Assembly (NCBI GenBank): GCA_947579665.1
Contig: OX388343.1
Location: 90,376,254 to 90,440,253 of the forward strand
DNA: 64,000 nucleotides
Source of the DNA: Sympetrum striolatum
Lineage: Eukaryota > Arthropoda > Insecta > Odonata > Libellulidae
Direction: 5' to 3'
Shown here in pieces: positions 58,901 through 63,501 of the stretch (position 1 is the stretch's first letter; every line of letters starts with the position of its first letter). The notes under the pieces were generated by a model. It searched no databases. It was not told the DNA's origin and saw only the letters and a list, made by a program, of their open reading frames with translations. Made by a program: the position numbers and the translations under genes.

Positions 58901-61000
58901 AGGGAATTGATGACCAAAAGTTTTGATTAAGGAATCAGGAAAAGATTGATAAAATCCCTGGTCTGCAGTGTGTTGCTCTATGGGTGCAAAACGTGGAATT
59001 TAAGAAAGGAAGAAATTAAATGTTTGGAGGCCTTAGAAATGTGGGTATGGCATAGAATGGAAAAAGTTAGTTGGGCTGAGAGGAAAACAAACACGGAGGT
59101 GTTAGAGATGGTTGGGAAGGAGAGGGCTTTAATTAACGTGTTTAAGCATGGTTAGAAGAAATGGTGGGCCAAATATTGAGGAGAGGGATTGGTAAAGGTT
59201 TTAATTGAGGGTAGGATTCAGGGGATAAACAGAGGGGAAGACAAAGACAGAAGATGTTAGATGTCATAAGGGGTAGGGGTTAACTATAAGGAAATGAAGG
59301 AGATGGCACTTAATAGGAATTTTTGGTTGTGCAGGAACATACCAAAAGGTAGAACACTCATGAATGAAGGAATATTTACTGCATAAGATTAAAACGCTAG
59401 AATTGTTTCTTTCAGCTGTCATGTCAACTTCTCCTCTCTACTTAACTATTACACAAGTTTCTTTCGTTGGTATCACTCAGGTTACTCAAATAAAAATGTG
59501 TTACAAAACAGAATAATCAGTAACAGTAATATCAAATCACGACACTGCTAAAACAATTTCCATTAACACCTAATACTAAGTCGAATCATAACGATTATAC
59601 AAACAAAAAAAACCATGATGTGCTTATTGATCTTCATTTGAAAAAGTAAACATCAAAATGTACATTAAATTTTTATAAAATAAACATACATGTGAAGAAA
59701 CTAATATAATTTGCGAAGAATAAATGTGCATCAATTTTTTTTTCCTAAACATCTGAGACTCCAATAATTAGTGTGCAGGGCTTTAAATTTTTACTTTTGG
59801 CCACAATTGTATTTCATGATGAAATTTGTTTTATATGATATCTATGTAAATTAGACTTGCCAAAAATTATTTTCAGTAAGAAATAATCATGGTGTCTTTG
59901 TGTGCAACAGGTGTTAAGCAGGTAGTTTCACTTATTTACCCCTTGGTGGTAAAGGGTTAAATTTTATGTTCAGCATATTAGTCATGGTTTTTGAGAGATT
60001 TTTATAGGCTTCAAAGGTCGACTTATAGCATATATAGTATGTGTTCTTCAAGAATATTTGGTTTGATGTCTGCATGAGGTTGCATAAACCGTGAATCGAA
60101 CCTGGGATCTTTTTCTGAGGAGGCTGCCTTAAGCAACTAGGCTATGTGGCCAGAACATTGGTTTGGGTTTGATTCCTGGCCCTGTCAGCCTTTTTTTCAA
60201 GTACGTTTTTCCTTGGGAGTTTTCAGTATGAGTAAAATGTATCATCATTCTTTTCTATTCATTAGAATGAGTTATCAATATCATCACAGGAAATGAAAAA
60301 TATTGAATGCTAGTAAAGCATACATTGCTCATCATAAATTTTTTCTATGTTTCTCTCATGCAGTGGAGGTATGAATATGAGGATAAAGTAATATAATCCT
60401 TGAATATGAAGTTCCCTTGACTCATTATTGTAGAGTAACTCCACTGATGTATCAGTCTGTTTGTTGTATTCGGGTAAGGCTTACTTTCAGTATCTTTCTC
60501 CCAAAGGTTTCTCACACCACTGTGACAAATTAAACTAAAAGATCTTGTCTGAAGGAGAAATGAAGCATTTTTCATATGTGAGGATGTGTTGCAGGCCAAA
60601 ATACCATCGGTGGTATTAGGATTGAGTTTTACTTTATGGTGATTTGTTTCTGTAATATAGAGAACATTCATGTTACCTCTCCTCACAATATTGAAATTCC
60701 TCTTCCTTTATATGTTCTACATTATTGTTTTTCATTTTCATCATTTCCAATGATTAAATTTTTCTGTGATGCTGTCCTTGAACCTAAATTATATTACTGA
60801 TTATGATAATCTCTTCTTTATATCTGTGATATAAATAAAACTTTATATTTATTCCATTTCTAGGACGCCAGTGATTTAATAATTGAAGCAGAAGGAAAGC
60901 CTATACATTGTTATAAGAGTTTAGTTTCAGCACACTGTGAGTACCTAAAGAACTGGATAAAAAATGAAGATGTGAAAGAATATGCAGGTGAAAAACTGAG
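25829..61000 (+). CDS. RCC1-repeat / BTB-domain protein gene, 8 exons, 3' end beyond window
   Basis: Eight plus-strand exons join with compatible phase at every junction: 25829-25916, 32603-32689, 36777-37000, 37111-37272, 37585-37805, 43379-43476, 51740-51906 and 60864-61000. All introns are GT-AG. The product starts MNRAWMELMELPAIKTFKGK. It contains RCC1-like strands with the G-(x)-hhALT-x-G pattern (GEDRFFALAQDGGLFECSW in exons 3-4, GKKFSFALTNSGELYKW in exon 5, then NLVLVLLESGSYVSVRL in exon 6). Exon 8 opens a BTB fold (DASDLIIEAEGKPIHCYKSL, then VSAHCEYLKNWI). RCC1 plus BTB is the RCBTB architecture: these are beta-propeller proteins with a BTB dimerisation/Cullin-3 adaptor domain. The visible 362 or so residues lack the rest of BTB and any BACK domain, which must lie beyond 64000. 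The start at 25829 is chosen because it is the first in-frame Met before a good donor; a non-coding 5' exon cannot be excluded. Function in this organism is inferred from architecture only. Confidence 0.85.
26800..29115 (-). pseudogene. TIGD4/6-like transposase remnant of the antisense Tigger
   Basis: On the minus strand the CENP-B-type N-terminal helix-turn-helix is readable near 29115-29010 (MPRNVLTLKNKLELIECFER), ending KTLVYEA at the insertion. It continues after the insertion as KKEEKIKKEFERG at ~27955-27915, where a GT donor follows. The next block is LVWDWFVQAKLRNIPSTGS and LGKLDFKAANGWLESFRARH (27780-27600), with one stop. A DDE block follows, including VILFLDNATCHPKI near 27100 and ITQPMDE near 27000. 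Order and motifs match the paralogue at 38524-40166. It is interrupted by stops, frameshifts and the composite insertion, so it is inactive. Confidence 0.82.
27960..28996 (+). mobile_element. Composite SINE-headed element with internal ~170-bp tandem units and terminal palindrome
   Basis: It begins GGACTGGCCGCGGTTAGCAT with a tRNA-like head and a B-box variant (GGTGCGAATCC at ~28014), then a body with CTATTGTTACTGTTATTACC. Next comes a segment opening TCTGATGGGGCCAACACATG and three tandem ~170-bp units (about 28230, 28410, 28585) sharing words such as AAAAATGTTTCATACAAAAG. It closes with a palindrome (CTCTATATTACGTATAGAG) ending GAGAAAGTAATAATT at ~28996. The boundaries follow from the interrupted Tigger ORF on both sides. 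Confidence 0.7.
29827..29960 (-). mobile_element. Short derivative of the SINE-palindrome composite
   Basis: A nearly perfect palindrome (29829-29866, arms TACTTTCTCCCTATAT and complement) is followed on the minus strand by GTTCGTCTATTGTTACTG, the body of the composite element at 27960. Here head body and terminal palindrome are joined directly, without the internal tandem units. Confidence 0.6.
30000..31660 (+). mobile_element. hAT-like transposon remnant in host intron 1
   Basis: The left end is marked by clustered ACCTTGAAA/CCTTGA words (30010-30110) and the right by ACCTTGAAATGAATTATGG (~31480), typical of subterminal repeats. The coding remnant between is described separately. The exact termini and target duplication were not resolved. 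Confidence 0.55.
30600..31332 (+). pseudogene. hAT-family transposase C-terminal remnant with coiled-coil tail
   Basis: The plus-strand frame reads KYALTKNISCLDPALIF, then AHKRLAACLESLVENGQITG and FTDLYVDSRVQNKLKMF. After frame changes the hAT dimerisation signature follows: ATVEHGFSLNAQCLVENQHE, then QSLAAQRGIYKACGWG. It ends with a highly charged KKCKKLEIRELEEKKAEHLS coiled-coil tail and a stop at ~31332. The NxSCLDP and ATVERGFS-type motifs are established features of a hAT lineage widespread in animals. Stops and frameshifts make it inactive, and the N-terminal two thirds are missing. Confidence 0.75.
31665..32595. other. Intron DNA, no gene
   Basis: No coding or repeat structure beyond short words was found. 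A segment near 32385-32470 (AGCCCCCCCATC; AGGGGCTTATATTCGGAC) looks like a fragment of a TIR element end, but no partner was found. Confidence 0.4.
32603..32689 (+). CDS. RCC1/BTB gene exon 2
   Basis: The acceptor is TTGTTTGCAG and the donor AG/GTAATA. It reads GNKMAVLARRSFHLYVDDVW then HQFGPYNLE, with one base left over for exon 3. The Met at 32611 could be mistaken for a start, but the preceding codons are in frame with exon 1. Confidence 0.82.
32690..33447. other. Intron DNA between exon 2 and the TIGD1-like Tigger, no gene
   Basis: AT-rich, with no recognisable repeat ends or coding signal. Confidence 0.5.
33448..35654 (+). mobile_element. TIGD1-like Tigger transposon (2207 bp)
   Basis: The TIRs are CAGGAATACCTCAATTAT at the left and ATAATCAAGGTATTCCTG at the right, with TA duplicated on both sides (33446-33447, 35655-35656). 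The CAGGnATACCT start and internal TTATCGC/TTATTGCG words match the Tigger1 terminal pattern known from animals. It lies between host exons 2 and 3. Confidence 0.92.
33739..35363 (+). pseudogene. Tigger (TIGD1-like) transposase, degraded
   Basis: ATG at 33739 starts MNAKRNKDNIKSAALKKKRR, then ISLEDKLHMINKYEAGITKT, a CENP-B N-terminal HTH, with a stop right after KIARE. A second DNA-binding part follows (SGWFVRFKIA, 34170). The DDE region reads QQIIEEGNYTDDQIFNADKT (first D), ILLILDNAPSHSAAL (second D, after a frameshift near 34660) and QWMDQGVIASFKAYYLRRTF (third D, after a frameshift near 34770). The C-terminal part is open to the stop at 35363. Length and order fit TIGD1-type transposases. 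At least one nonsense and three frameshifts inactivate it. Confidence 0.88.
35655..36421. other. Intron DNA, no gene
   Basis: AT-rich intron sequence with nothing recognisable. Confidence 0.5.
36422..36704. mobile_element. Foldback MITE of ~283 bp, 72 bp upstream of exon 3
   Basis: The two halves are imperfect inverted copies. The left reads TTTAAAAATCTCTAATTA, then CAGCAATCTGTAGCTTGTTG and ACTGGTTTT. The complement of the right reads TTTAAAAATCTCCAATAGC, then CAGCAATCCGGGCCTTGTAG and ACTGGTTTT. One arm of the family also occurs at 25075-25170. The transcript of this intron could fold into a long hairpin just before the acceptor. Confidence 0.75.
36777..37000 (+). CDS. RCC1/BTB gene exon 3
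   Basis: The acceptor is CTTTTCAG and the donor GGA/GTTAGT. It reads DFVTNGSRALALDIGGFLLY onward and ends with an RCC1-type strand pair, KMAIGEDRFFALAQDGG. Joins exon 4 in phase 0. Confidence 0.85.
37111..37272 (+). CDS. RCC1/BTB gene exon 4
   Basis: The acceptor is TTTTCCCCGTAG and the donor AAG/GTAATA. Fifty-four codons in phase 0 read LFECSWQGGEPIVRIRYELD, then a helix-like DICESEPANQKVIQLL and LLSSCGK. Confidence 0.87.
37585..37805 (+). CDS. RCC1/BTB gene exon 5
   Basis: The acceptor is ATTTTTACAG and the donor GC/GTAAGT (consensus). It carries the clearest RCC1 blade, VIELAVGKKFSFALTNSGE then LYKW. The phase-2 overhang GC joins G of exon 6 to make Ala. Confidence 0.88.
37947..40512 (+). 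mobile_element. Tigger/pogo transposon (2566 bp), TIGD4/6-like, with introns
   Basis: The TIR starts CAGTGAAAACTGTCTTTAG and ends CTAAAGACAGGTTTCACTG, with TA on both sides (37945-37946, 40513-40514). Subterminal words (GGCGGAAACCTGTCTTATGT; GCGGAAAACTGTCTTATCC) repeat the terminus. It lies between host exons 5 and 6 and is the same family as 26201-29769. Confidence 0.92.
38524..40166 (+). pseudogene. Tigger (TIGD4/6-like) transposase with three GT-AG introns
   Basis: It starts MPRNVLSLKDKLALIESFER with a CENP-B-type HTH (SVTQLQERFKCGKTQVYEAI). Introns are at 38690-38750, 39174-39263 and 39828-39903; splicing gives in-frame joins (for example CKG/GKESKE at the second). A second DNA-binding domain follows (LVWEWFVQTRSRNILLSGP, NGWLESFKYRHNVVWN). 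The DDE residues are in NGDETGLFFRALP, VILFLDNATCHPK and TQPMDQGVIRSL. Two stops (at 39626-39628 and after MKEIK near 39764) inactivate it. The acidic C-terminus (SGSGSESDEDLNSS) resembles that of TIGD proteins. Confidence 0.88.
40515..41073. other. Intron DNA, no gene
   Basis: AT-rich. No ORF or element ends recognised. Confidence 0.5.
41074..41911. mobile_element. pogo-like MITE, copy A (838 bp)
   Basis: Ends CAGTAGGAGTTAATAATAAT and ATATTGGACTTCTACTG are inverted repeats beside TA dinucleotides (41072-41073, 41912-41913). The interior matches copy B at 44013-51572 almost throughout (for example AATGCTTCAGGGAGCTTTGA and GACGACAACCCCTCTAGTCA). No coding capacity. This uninterrupted copy gives the empty site for the element inserted in copy B. 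Confidence 0.85.
41914..43030. other. Intron DNA, no gene
   Basis: A small inverted repeat (CTCTCACTTAC and GTAAGTGAGAG, 42562-42613) with a preceding GTGAAACCTCTC resembles the end of a pogo-like element. Otherwise featureless. Confidence 0.45.
43031..43190 (+). repeat. Perfect tandem duplication of an 80-bp unit, each with a 21-bp perfect hairpin
   Basis: Units 43031-43110 and 43111-43190 are identical base for base. Each begins with a 46-base hairpin: arm GAACAATACCACAAGCATCT plus one C, loop TTGT, then the exact complement. The remaining 34 bases (including CATCTAGTTGGTGGCTCTTC) are unique spacer. It lies ~190 bp before exon 6 on the sense strand of the host gene. It could give a short double-stranded RNA stem, be a very recent duplication, or be a palindrome-related assembly artefact. 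Confidence 0.85.
43379..43476 (+). CDS. RCC1/BTB gene exon 6
   Basis: The acceptor is TTCTTTTTCAG and the donor G/GTGAGG. It reads HQSRGKMIWAPNCENLVLVL then LESGSYVSVRLT. The intron before it is 5.6 kb and carries two pogo-like elements and a duplicated hairpin. Confidence 0.85.
43477..44010. other. Intron DNA, no gene
   Basis: AT-rich intron sequence with nothing recognised. Confidence 0.5.
45140..45500 (+). mobile_element. Partial copy of the 57883-58463 element (right half)
   Basis: Words TTTGCTCATTTTGGTTCAGG, TTTGGTCAATTTTGACC and CCTGTAGAATT match 58230-58335 of the MITE at 57883. The expected right terminus is missing because the foldback element begins at 45503. Confidence 0.6.
45988..46100 (+). 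mobile_element. Left-terminal fragment of the GGGCTAGAATCG MITE family
   Basis: CAGTGGGCTAGAATCGAAAA followed by TAGCTGGCCAAAAATAC matches the left ends at 49763 and 57883 for about 100 bp. The remainder of the element is absent. Confidence 0.6.
46970..48890 (-). repeat. Array of ten tRNA B-box-like modules spaced ~165-180 bp
   Basis: Minus-strand B-box-like words (GGGTTCGATGCC and variants) occur at about 47131, 47287, 47460, 47633, 47919, 48085, 48249, 48415, 48589 and 48768. The sequence forms two large direct units (46970-47770 and 47771-48890), each opening with a shared ...AAGTAAAATGTAGCTTG... segment. Unit 2 contains an extra ~330-bp internal duplication. Around some sites the minus strand resembles a tRNA: TGATCTTCAGTTGTGCTAC, then GGGAAGACCCGGGTTCGATG. 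No acceptor stem or CCA is evident, so these are tRNA-derived modules, not tRNA genes. Confidence 0.72.
48900..49055. repeat. ~55-bp tandem repeat, three copies
   Basis: The word ATGAATGAATCCGGAGAAGC occurs three times (48907, ~48960 and 49013 starts), separated by CTATATATAATAGATA-like AT spacers that are themselves partly palindromic. Confidence 0.85.
49558..49758 (+). pseudogene. CENP-B-type helix-turn-helix start of a pogo-like transposase
   Basis: ATG at 49558 reads MNKTSLTKKKSLVTRRSIIK then ELHDHGLAKTEIAWKYGISL and STLATIINSSEKIL. This is a psq/CENP-B N-terminal DNA-binding domain, as in pogo/Tigger transposases. The frame ends after ~67 codons. A +1 shift lets it continue as NEVRLIAQWARIEKSWPK, running into the GGGCTAGAATCG terminal sequence at 49763. 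No DDE domain follows before 50814. It is probably the remnant of the transposase of the enclosing 6.6-kb element. Confidence 0.72.
49763..49880 (+). mobile_element. Left-terminal fragment of the GGGCTAGAATCG MITE family
   Basis: CACAGTGGGCTAGAATCG followed by AGCTGGCCAAAAATGAG and AATAAATTCTGCATATAA matches the left part of the element at 57883 for about 110 bp. It also happens to read in frame with the preceding transposase after a +1 shift. Confidence 0.6.
51740..51906 (+). CDS. RCC1/BTB gene exon 7
   Basis: The acceptor is ATTTTGCAG and the donor GAG/GTAATT. It reads VDGDVLAKSILSSISANHYF to KLEAIFDQE, probably the linker between propeller and BTB. It starts only ~165 bp after the right end of the nested mobile-element stack 44013-51572. 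Confidence 0.85.
51907..52149. other. Intron DNA with a TIR-like word
   Basis: At 51967 the word TATGCCGGTGTATAAGTCG resembles the complement of TCGACTTATAGCATATA at ~60010-60030, beyond the LINE. Both may be ends of one element into which the LINE inserted. No gene. Confidence 0.4.
52150..54180 (+). mobile_element. LINE (APE-type non-LTR retrotransposon), 5' part
   Basis: After a leader (CTTGTTGTGGTGGAAGGGCT) the coding remnant opens VGTWNVKTI near 52402. Endonuclease motifs follow: VRWKHEGEFW, LVVMGDWNVVVGQGK (catalytic D/N), YQIDYILVRRRF and VDSDHILV (catalytic D/H). Around 53770-54180 reverse transcriptase begins: MKGNKATGVDEIPLEFLKNL, GQWLEGFTKTILIPL and EDQFSFQRGKGMRDA. Several frameshifts and stops separate the blocks. 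The order EN then RT without an LTR or gag identifies an APE-class LINE; the clade was not resolved. Confidence 0.87.
54181..54703. mobile_element. MITE inserted in the LINE reverse transcriptase (~523 bp)
   Basis: The ends TATTTCCCGGCCTATAAGAC and CGTCTTATAGGCCGGGAAAT are inverted repeats. Removing this segment rejoins the LINE frame (...EFKRDLM to VCFVDFEKPFDRV). A related word (CCGTATTTCCCG) occurs at 61868. The target duplication was not resolved with confidence. Confidence 0.8.
54704..54800 (+). mobile_element. LINE middle fragment with RT motif A
   Basis: Reads VCFVDFEKPFDRVQW then PKLMGILKKYGLDW, RT motif A with its catalytic Asp. It ends abruptly at ~54800, where unrelated DNA begins. 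Confidence 0.85.
54801..56298. other. Unassigned insert within the LINE locus
   Basis: A near-palindromic AATTATTCGAATTCGAAAG word marks the start. Bases 55265-55330 contain repeated CCCTAGCG/GGGTCCC words. No ORF with a family was seen. A tandem repeat inside is listed separately. Confidence 0.45.
55500..55760. repeat. Degenerate ~98-bp tandem repeat
   Basis: Two and a half units share ACGTCCCAATA, GCTTCCTAA, then CACCATAGGAA and an ACCAATA word. The unit lengths are ~95-100 bp. The 82-residue minus-strand ORF (repeated SYWDVL...LYWF) merely reflects this repeat. Confidence 0.65.
56299..56633. repeat. Nested foldback: outer inverted repeat containing two hairpins
   Basis: Hairpin 1 (56309-56389) and hairpin 2 (56516-56623) both open CCCCAAACnTGTAATTGCCC and close with the complement. 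Both contain GCCCAnTCATGAAATGGGCA-type palindromes. Between them GGAACCCTACCTACACAACC and its partial complement (GGGTTGAGTAGGGTAGGTAG) form a further inverted pair around TTAATTAATTAATTAAT. The outermost ATATGTTAnACCCC and complement make the entire 335 bp self-complementary. It looks like a MITE with multiple internal palindromes. Confidence 0.8.
57216..57260. repeat. 45-bp palindrome, near perfect
   Basis: Arms of 22 bases (ACGGGGAAATATTTCC within CCATAT/CCATAC) pair with one mismatch around a single central A. No flanking element was identified. Confidence 0.85.
57883..58463. mobile_element. GGGCTAGAATCG MITE, complete copy (~580 bp)
   Basis: The left end AGTGAGCTAGAATCGAAAAA then TGCTGGCCAAG pairs with the right end TTTTTTCGATTCTAGCCCAT at ~58438-58457. 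The left part recurs at 45988 and 49763 and the right half at 45140-45500. No coding capacity. Target duplication not resolved; a surrounding TTAACCCCTTTATGG word at 57870 and CCGTAAAGGGTT near 58647 may belong to a larger element. Confidence 0.7.
58656..59400 (+). mobile_element. LINE 3' part
   Basis: Coding resumes as FQTLVNALNN, AREFGMKINVSKTKLLRF (with one stop), then IRVDGEKLEQMNKF. Next comes the C-terminal domain: MIKSLVCSVLLYGCKTWNL, CLEALEMWVWHRMEKVSW and TNTEVLEMVGKERALI. The last readable words are ALNRNFWLC-like before MNEGIFTA and a stop near 59383. The segment with RT motif C (normally F/YADD) is missing between 54800 and 58656, so the LINE lost its catalytic core as well as being interrupted. 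Confidence 0.85.
59401..60063. other. Intron DNA, no gene
   Basis: Nothing coding. TCGACTTATAGCATATATAG near 60010 may be the right end of an element whose left end is at 51967. Confidence 0.4.
60064..60165 (-). mobile_element. tRNA-derived SINE head
   Basis: On the minus strand GGCCACATAGCCTAGTTGCT then TAAGGCAGCCTCCTCAG and GATCCCAGGTTCGATTC reproduce a tRNA D-arm/A-box, anticodon region and B-box in order. Acceptor pairing is absent, so it is a SINE head or tRNA pseudogene, not a tRNA gene. Confidence 0.65.
60170..60863. other. Intron DNA before exon 8, no gene
   Basis: Featureless apart from the polypyrimidine-rich acceptor at its end. The 113-residue minus-strand ORF at 60345-60686 has no recognisable family. 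Confidence 0.5.
60864..61000 (+). CDS. RCC1/BTB gene exon 8 (start of BTB domain)
   Basis: The acceptor is TTCCATTTCTAG and the donor GAG/GTAAAT. It reads DASDLIIEAEGKPIHCYKSL then VSAHCEYLKNWIKNE, matching the first strand, the H/C-x-K-S/A-L helix and the S-x-Y-h motif of BTB domains. The remaining BTB helices are not found before 64000. Confidence 0.87.
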
Positions 61001-61758
61001 GTAAATCCTTCAGATTTCTATTTTGAATGCTCTGACTCAGATGTGAAATTATATTATGTGAAGATAGCAAAATTTTTATTGAGTTCAATATAATTCCAGT
61101 TATAAATCTGAAATTCTGGCTCTGGTAAATTTCTTACTCCAATTTTTGCTCTTATTTACACATTTTTACTGTTGGTTTAGGAAACAAATATTCAATGAAT
61201 ATGAGTGTATTTATTAATAAAACATTTAGTAGAATCATTATTACAATATCTATATTAACTAGAGAAGGATATACTTTTACTTGAAAGTCTTGTAAGACCT
61301 TGTACAATAAAGGGAACAATTTCTTTATTTAAATCATCTGGGTATAATATTTAAGCCCTCTAAGTAATCTAAAAATGAGATTCTTATATTGCACTTTGTT
61401 GTTGTAATTAATATTTTCACATTAAATCATTTTCATTATGATTATTAACTTCGTTATTATACATTTCTGAAGAGATTGAATACAAATATTTTCCTGAAAC
61501 TGAAAAAATAGAACTAAAGAAATTTACAATAAGTAATACGGTAAATAGTCATAGATTTTATTACCTTACTTCAAGATAAGTCAAGTAAATCGCATTAAAT
61601 ATCTAGGTATTATTTAGGGATTATTGAAATTAATAGATGTCAGTTGTATTAGTTGTCCAATTTTATCTATGTACTAACAAATTTTCTCATCAATAATACT
61701 GGAACTAAATTTAAGCTTTTTAAAATAGATTACTTACCAAGAGTATTAATGCTATATA
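61001..61758. other. Intron DNA after exon 8, no gene
   Basis: AT-rich. No BTB continuation and no element ends were seen. Confidence 0.55.
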
Positions 61759-63499
61759 CACCAGAACCTCTACTTAACAAAAGCGACGGGACCGAATATT
61801 TTACTATTCGTTAATCGGAGGTTTGTTATTCAGAGGTGTATTTACAATTGCATACCTCAAAGGGGCCATAACATACCGTATTTCCCGTTTCTGAGGGCAA
61901 AGCATTTTACCCGAAATTATAATATCTAATTACAATGGATCTTCAACGCCAAAGGTTATGTATTTCTTAAAGATACACTGGCCTATTTGCCAGAATTTAG
62001 GATAATTAAAATGGTGAACTTGAAAATATTTCAATAACGATCAACCCAATTAATAACTGCAACATTGAATATGCTGTTACAGCCAGAATCGCGTTGTTTT
62101 AATGCGGTGGAATGCTTAAAAAACAAACATCGATTTCTGCATCACTTTTGAAATCCACTCGGCTTGTGCTTCGTGTTCAAATGCGAACACTCGGCATGGC
62201 GATCTCCCAATACTAATACATTGTTTTTTCGTGATTTTGCGGCTTTGATACAGAGTTATCAAGTTTTGAGTGGTTCGAACGTTTTGGAACGCAAAATGTT
62301 GTTTGAGCAATGTGTAACACGAAGCAATTTTGTTATTTTCGCGTTTCTAAAGATTTTATAGGTAAATAAGCAGGGACTTATTTCTGCCTACATCATGGTC
62401 AATTGCTGTGCATCAGAACCTCTGCCCCCACAAAATGTTCCGAAACTAGAATGTATGCATCTTCCTTAATATTATTATTTCATTCATTATCTGAACTCTA
62501 TGAATCAGAAAGAACGTCAGTATTATTAAGCCCCAGCGTTTAAATGAACATTTCATTGTGCTCTCTGCTGCATCTGCAGGTCTTGCATGGTATAAAAGTT
62601 CTCGTATTCGTCATTTTAAAAACTTCTACTGCATTGAGCCCCAATTATGAATTAGAACAAATATTTGCGCAAGCAGAAAATCTCTAATTACCCTAGAAAG
62701 CTATTTTAATGTAAAATAGAGTAACTATATCTCATTGCGGTAAACGATTATTAAGGAATTTTTATGTCATACTTGGTATTAATCAATTAAAAACTGAGAC
62801 GGATTAATGCATTATAATATACATAAAATAAACGTTATAATAATCAACGAGGTTTTAAAGCAGTTTGAGGAAGGTTGGCAGAAGATTCATTCTCTGTATC
62901 GCTCTACCAGACGACACCGGCATCCGAGAAGTTTGCATTGCAGGCATGTTTTATTTTCCATGATGAAAAGAATCAAGAGGACTTTGAGAAAAAAATCGAA
63001 CATGATTGCTAGGTAAAAAGTTCATTTAAACTATCTGAGTCCATGTCATAGGTGAGACAAGCTCCTGAGTCCCGTATGAGAGGAAAATAAAACTCCAAAA
63101 ATACATGTAGTTAAAGGGGAGCCGTTGAAAAGTTCCCACCGGTGCTCTGCGGGTTGCGTTATGCCGAAAGTATGCGATATTCACTAAACGATTTCTGATT
63201 GGCTGCTTCACCAAACAAGTAAAATACTCTCTGATTGGTGTGTTCATCGCATGCCTTTTCTTTGGCACCGAGATTTTTGAAAATTTTCCACGTAAATGGA
63301 AAATATGTTTTTAGAGACCGGTGGAGGTGTTCGTTATTTGGAGGTCTTCGTAATTCGCAAGTTCGTTGTAGGGAGGTTTTCATACGTACATGGGAACATG
63401 GGGGGACATAATTATAAGGGAAATTCGTGGGACTGGGAAATTTGTTCGTTATTTGGAGGTGTTCTTTATATAGGAGTTCGTTAAGTAGAGGTTTTGGTG
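61759..63499. mobile_element. pogo-like non-autonomous element (1741 bp)
   Basis: The left end CACCAGAACCTCTACTTAAC and the complement of the right end, CACCAAAACCTCTACTTAAC, form the TIR beside TA on both sides (61757-61758, 63500-63501). Subterminal words (GTTCGTTATTTGGAGG, twice on the right; ATTCGTTAATCGGAGG on the left) repeat the terminus. The interior has no transposase. Short ORFs here lack any family signal. Confidence 0.8.
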
Positions 63500-63501
63500 T
63501 A

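Noticed and set aside
60064..60165. Functional tRNA-Ser or tRNA-Leu gene on the minus strand
   Set aside because: A- and B-box words are present but acceptor and anticodon stems do not pair, so a SINE head is the better call.
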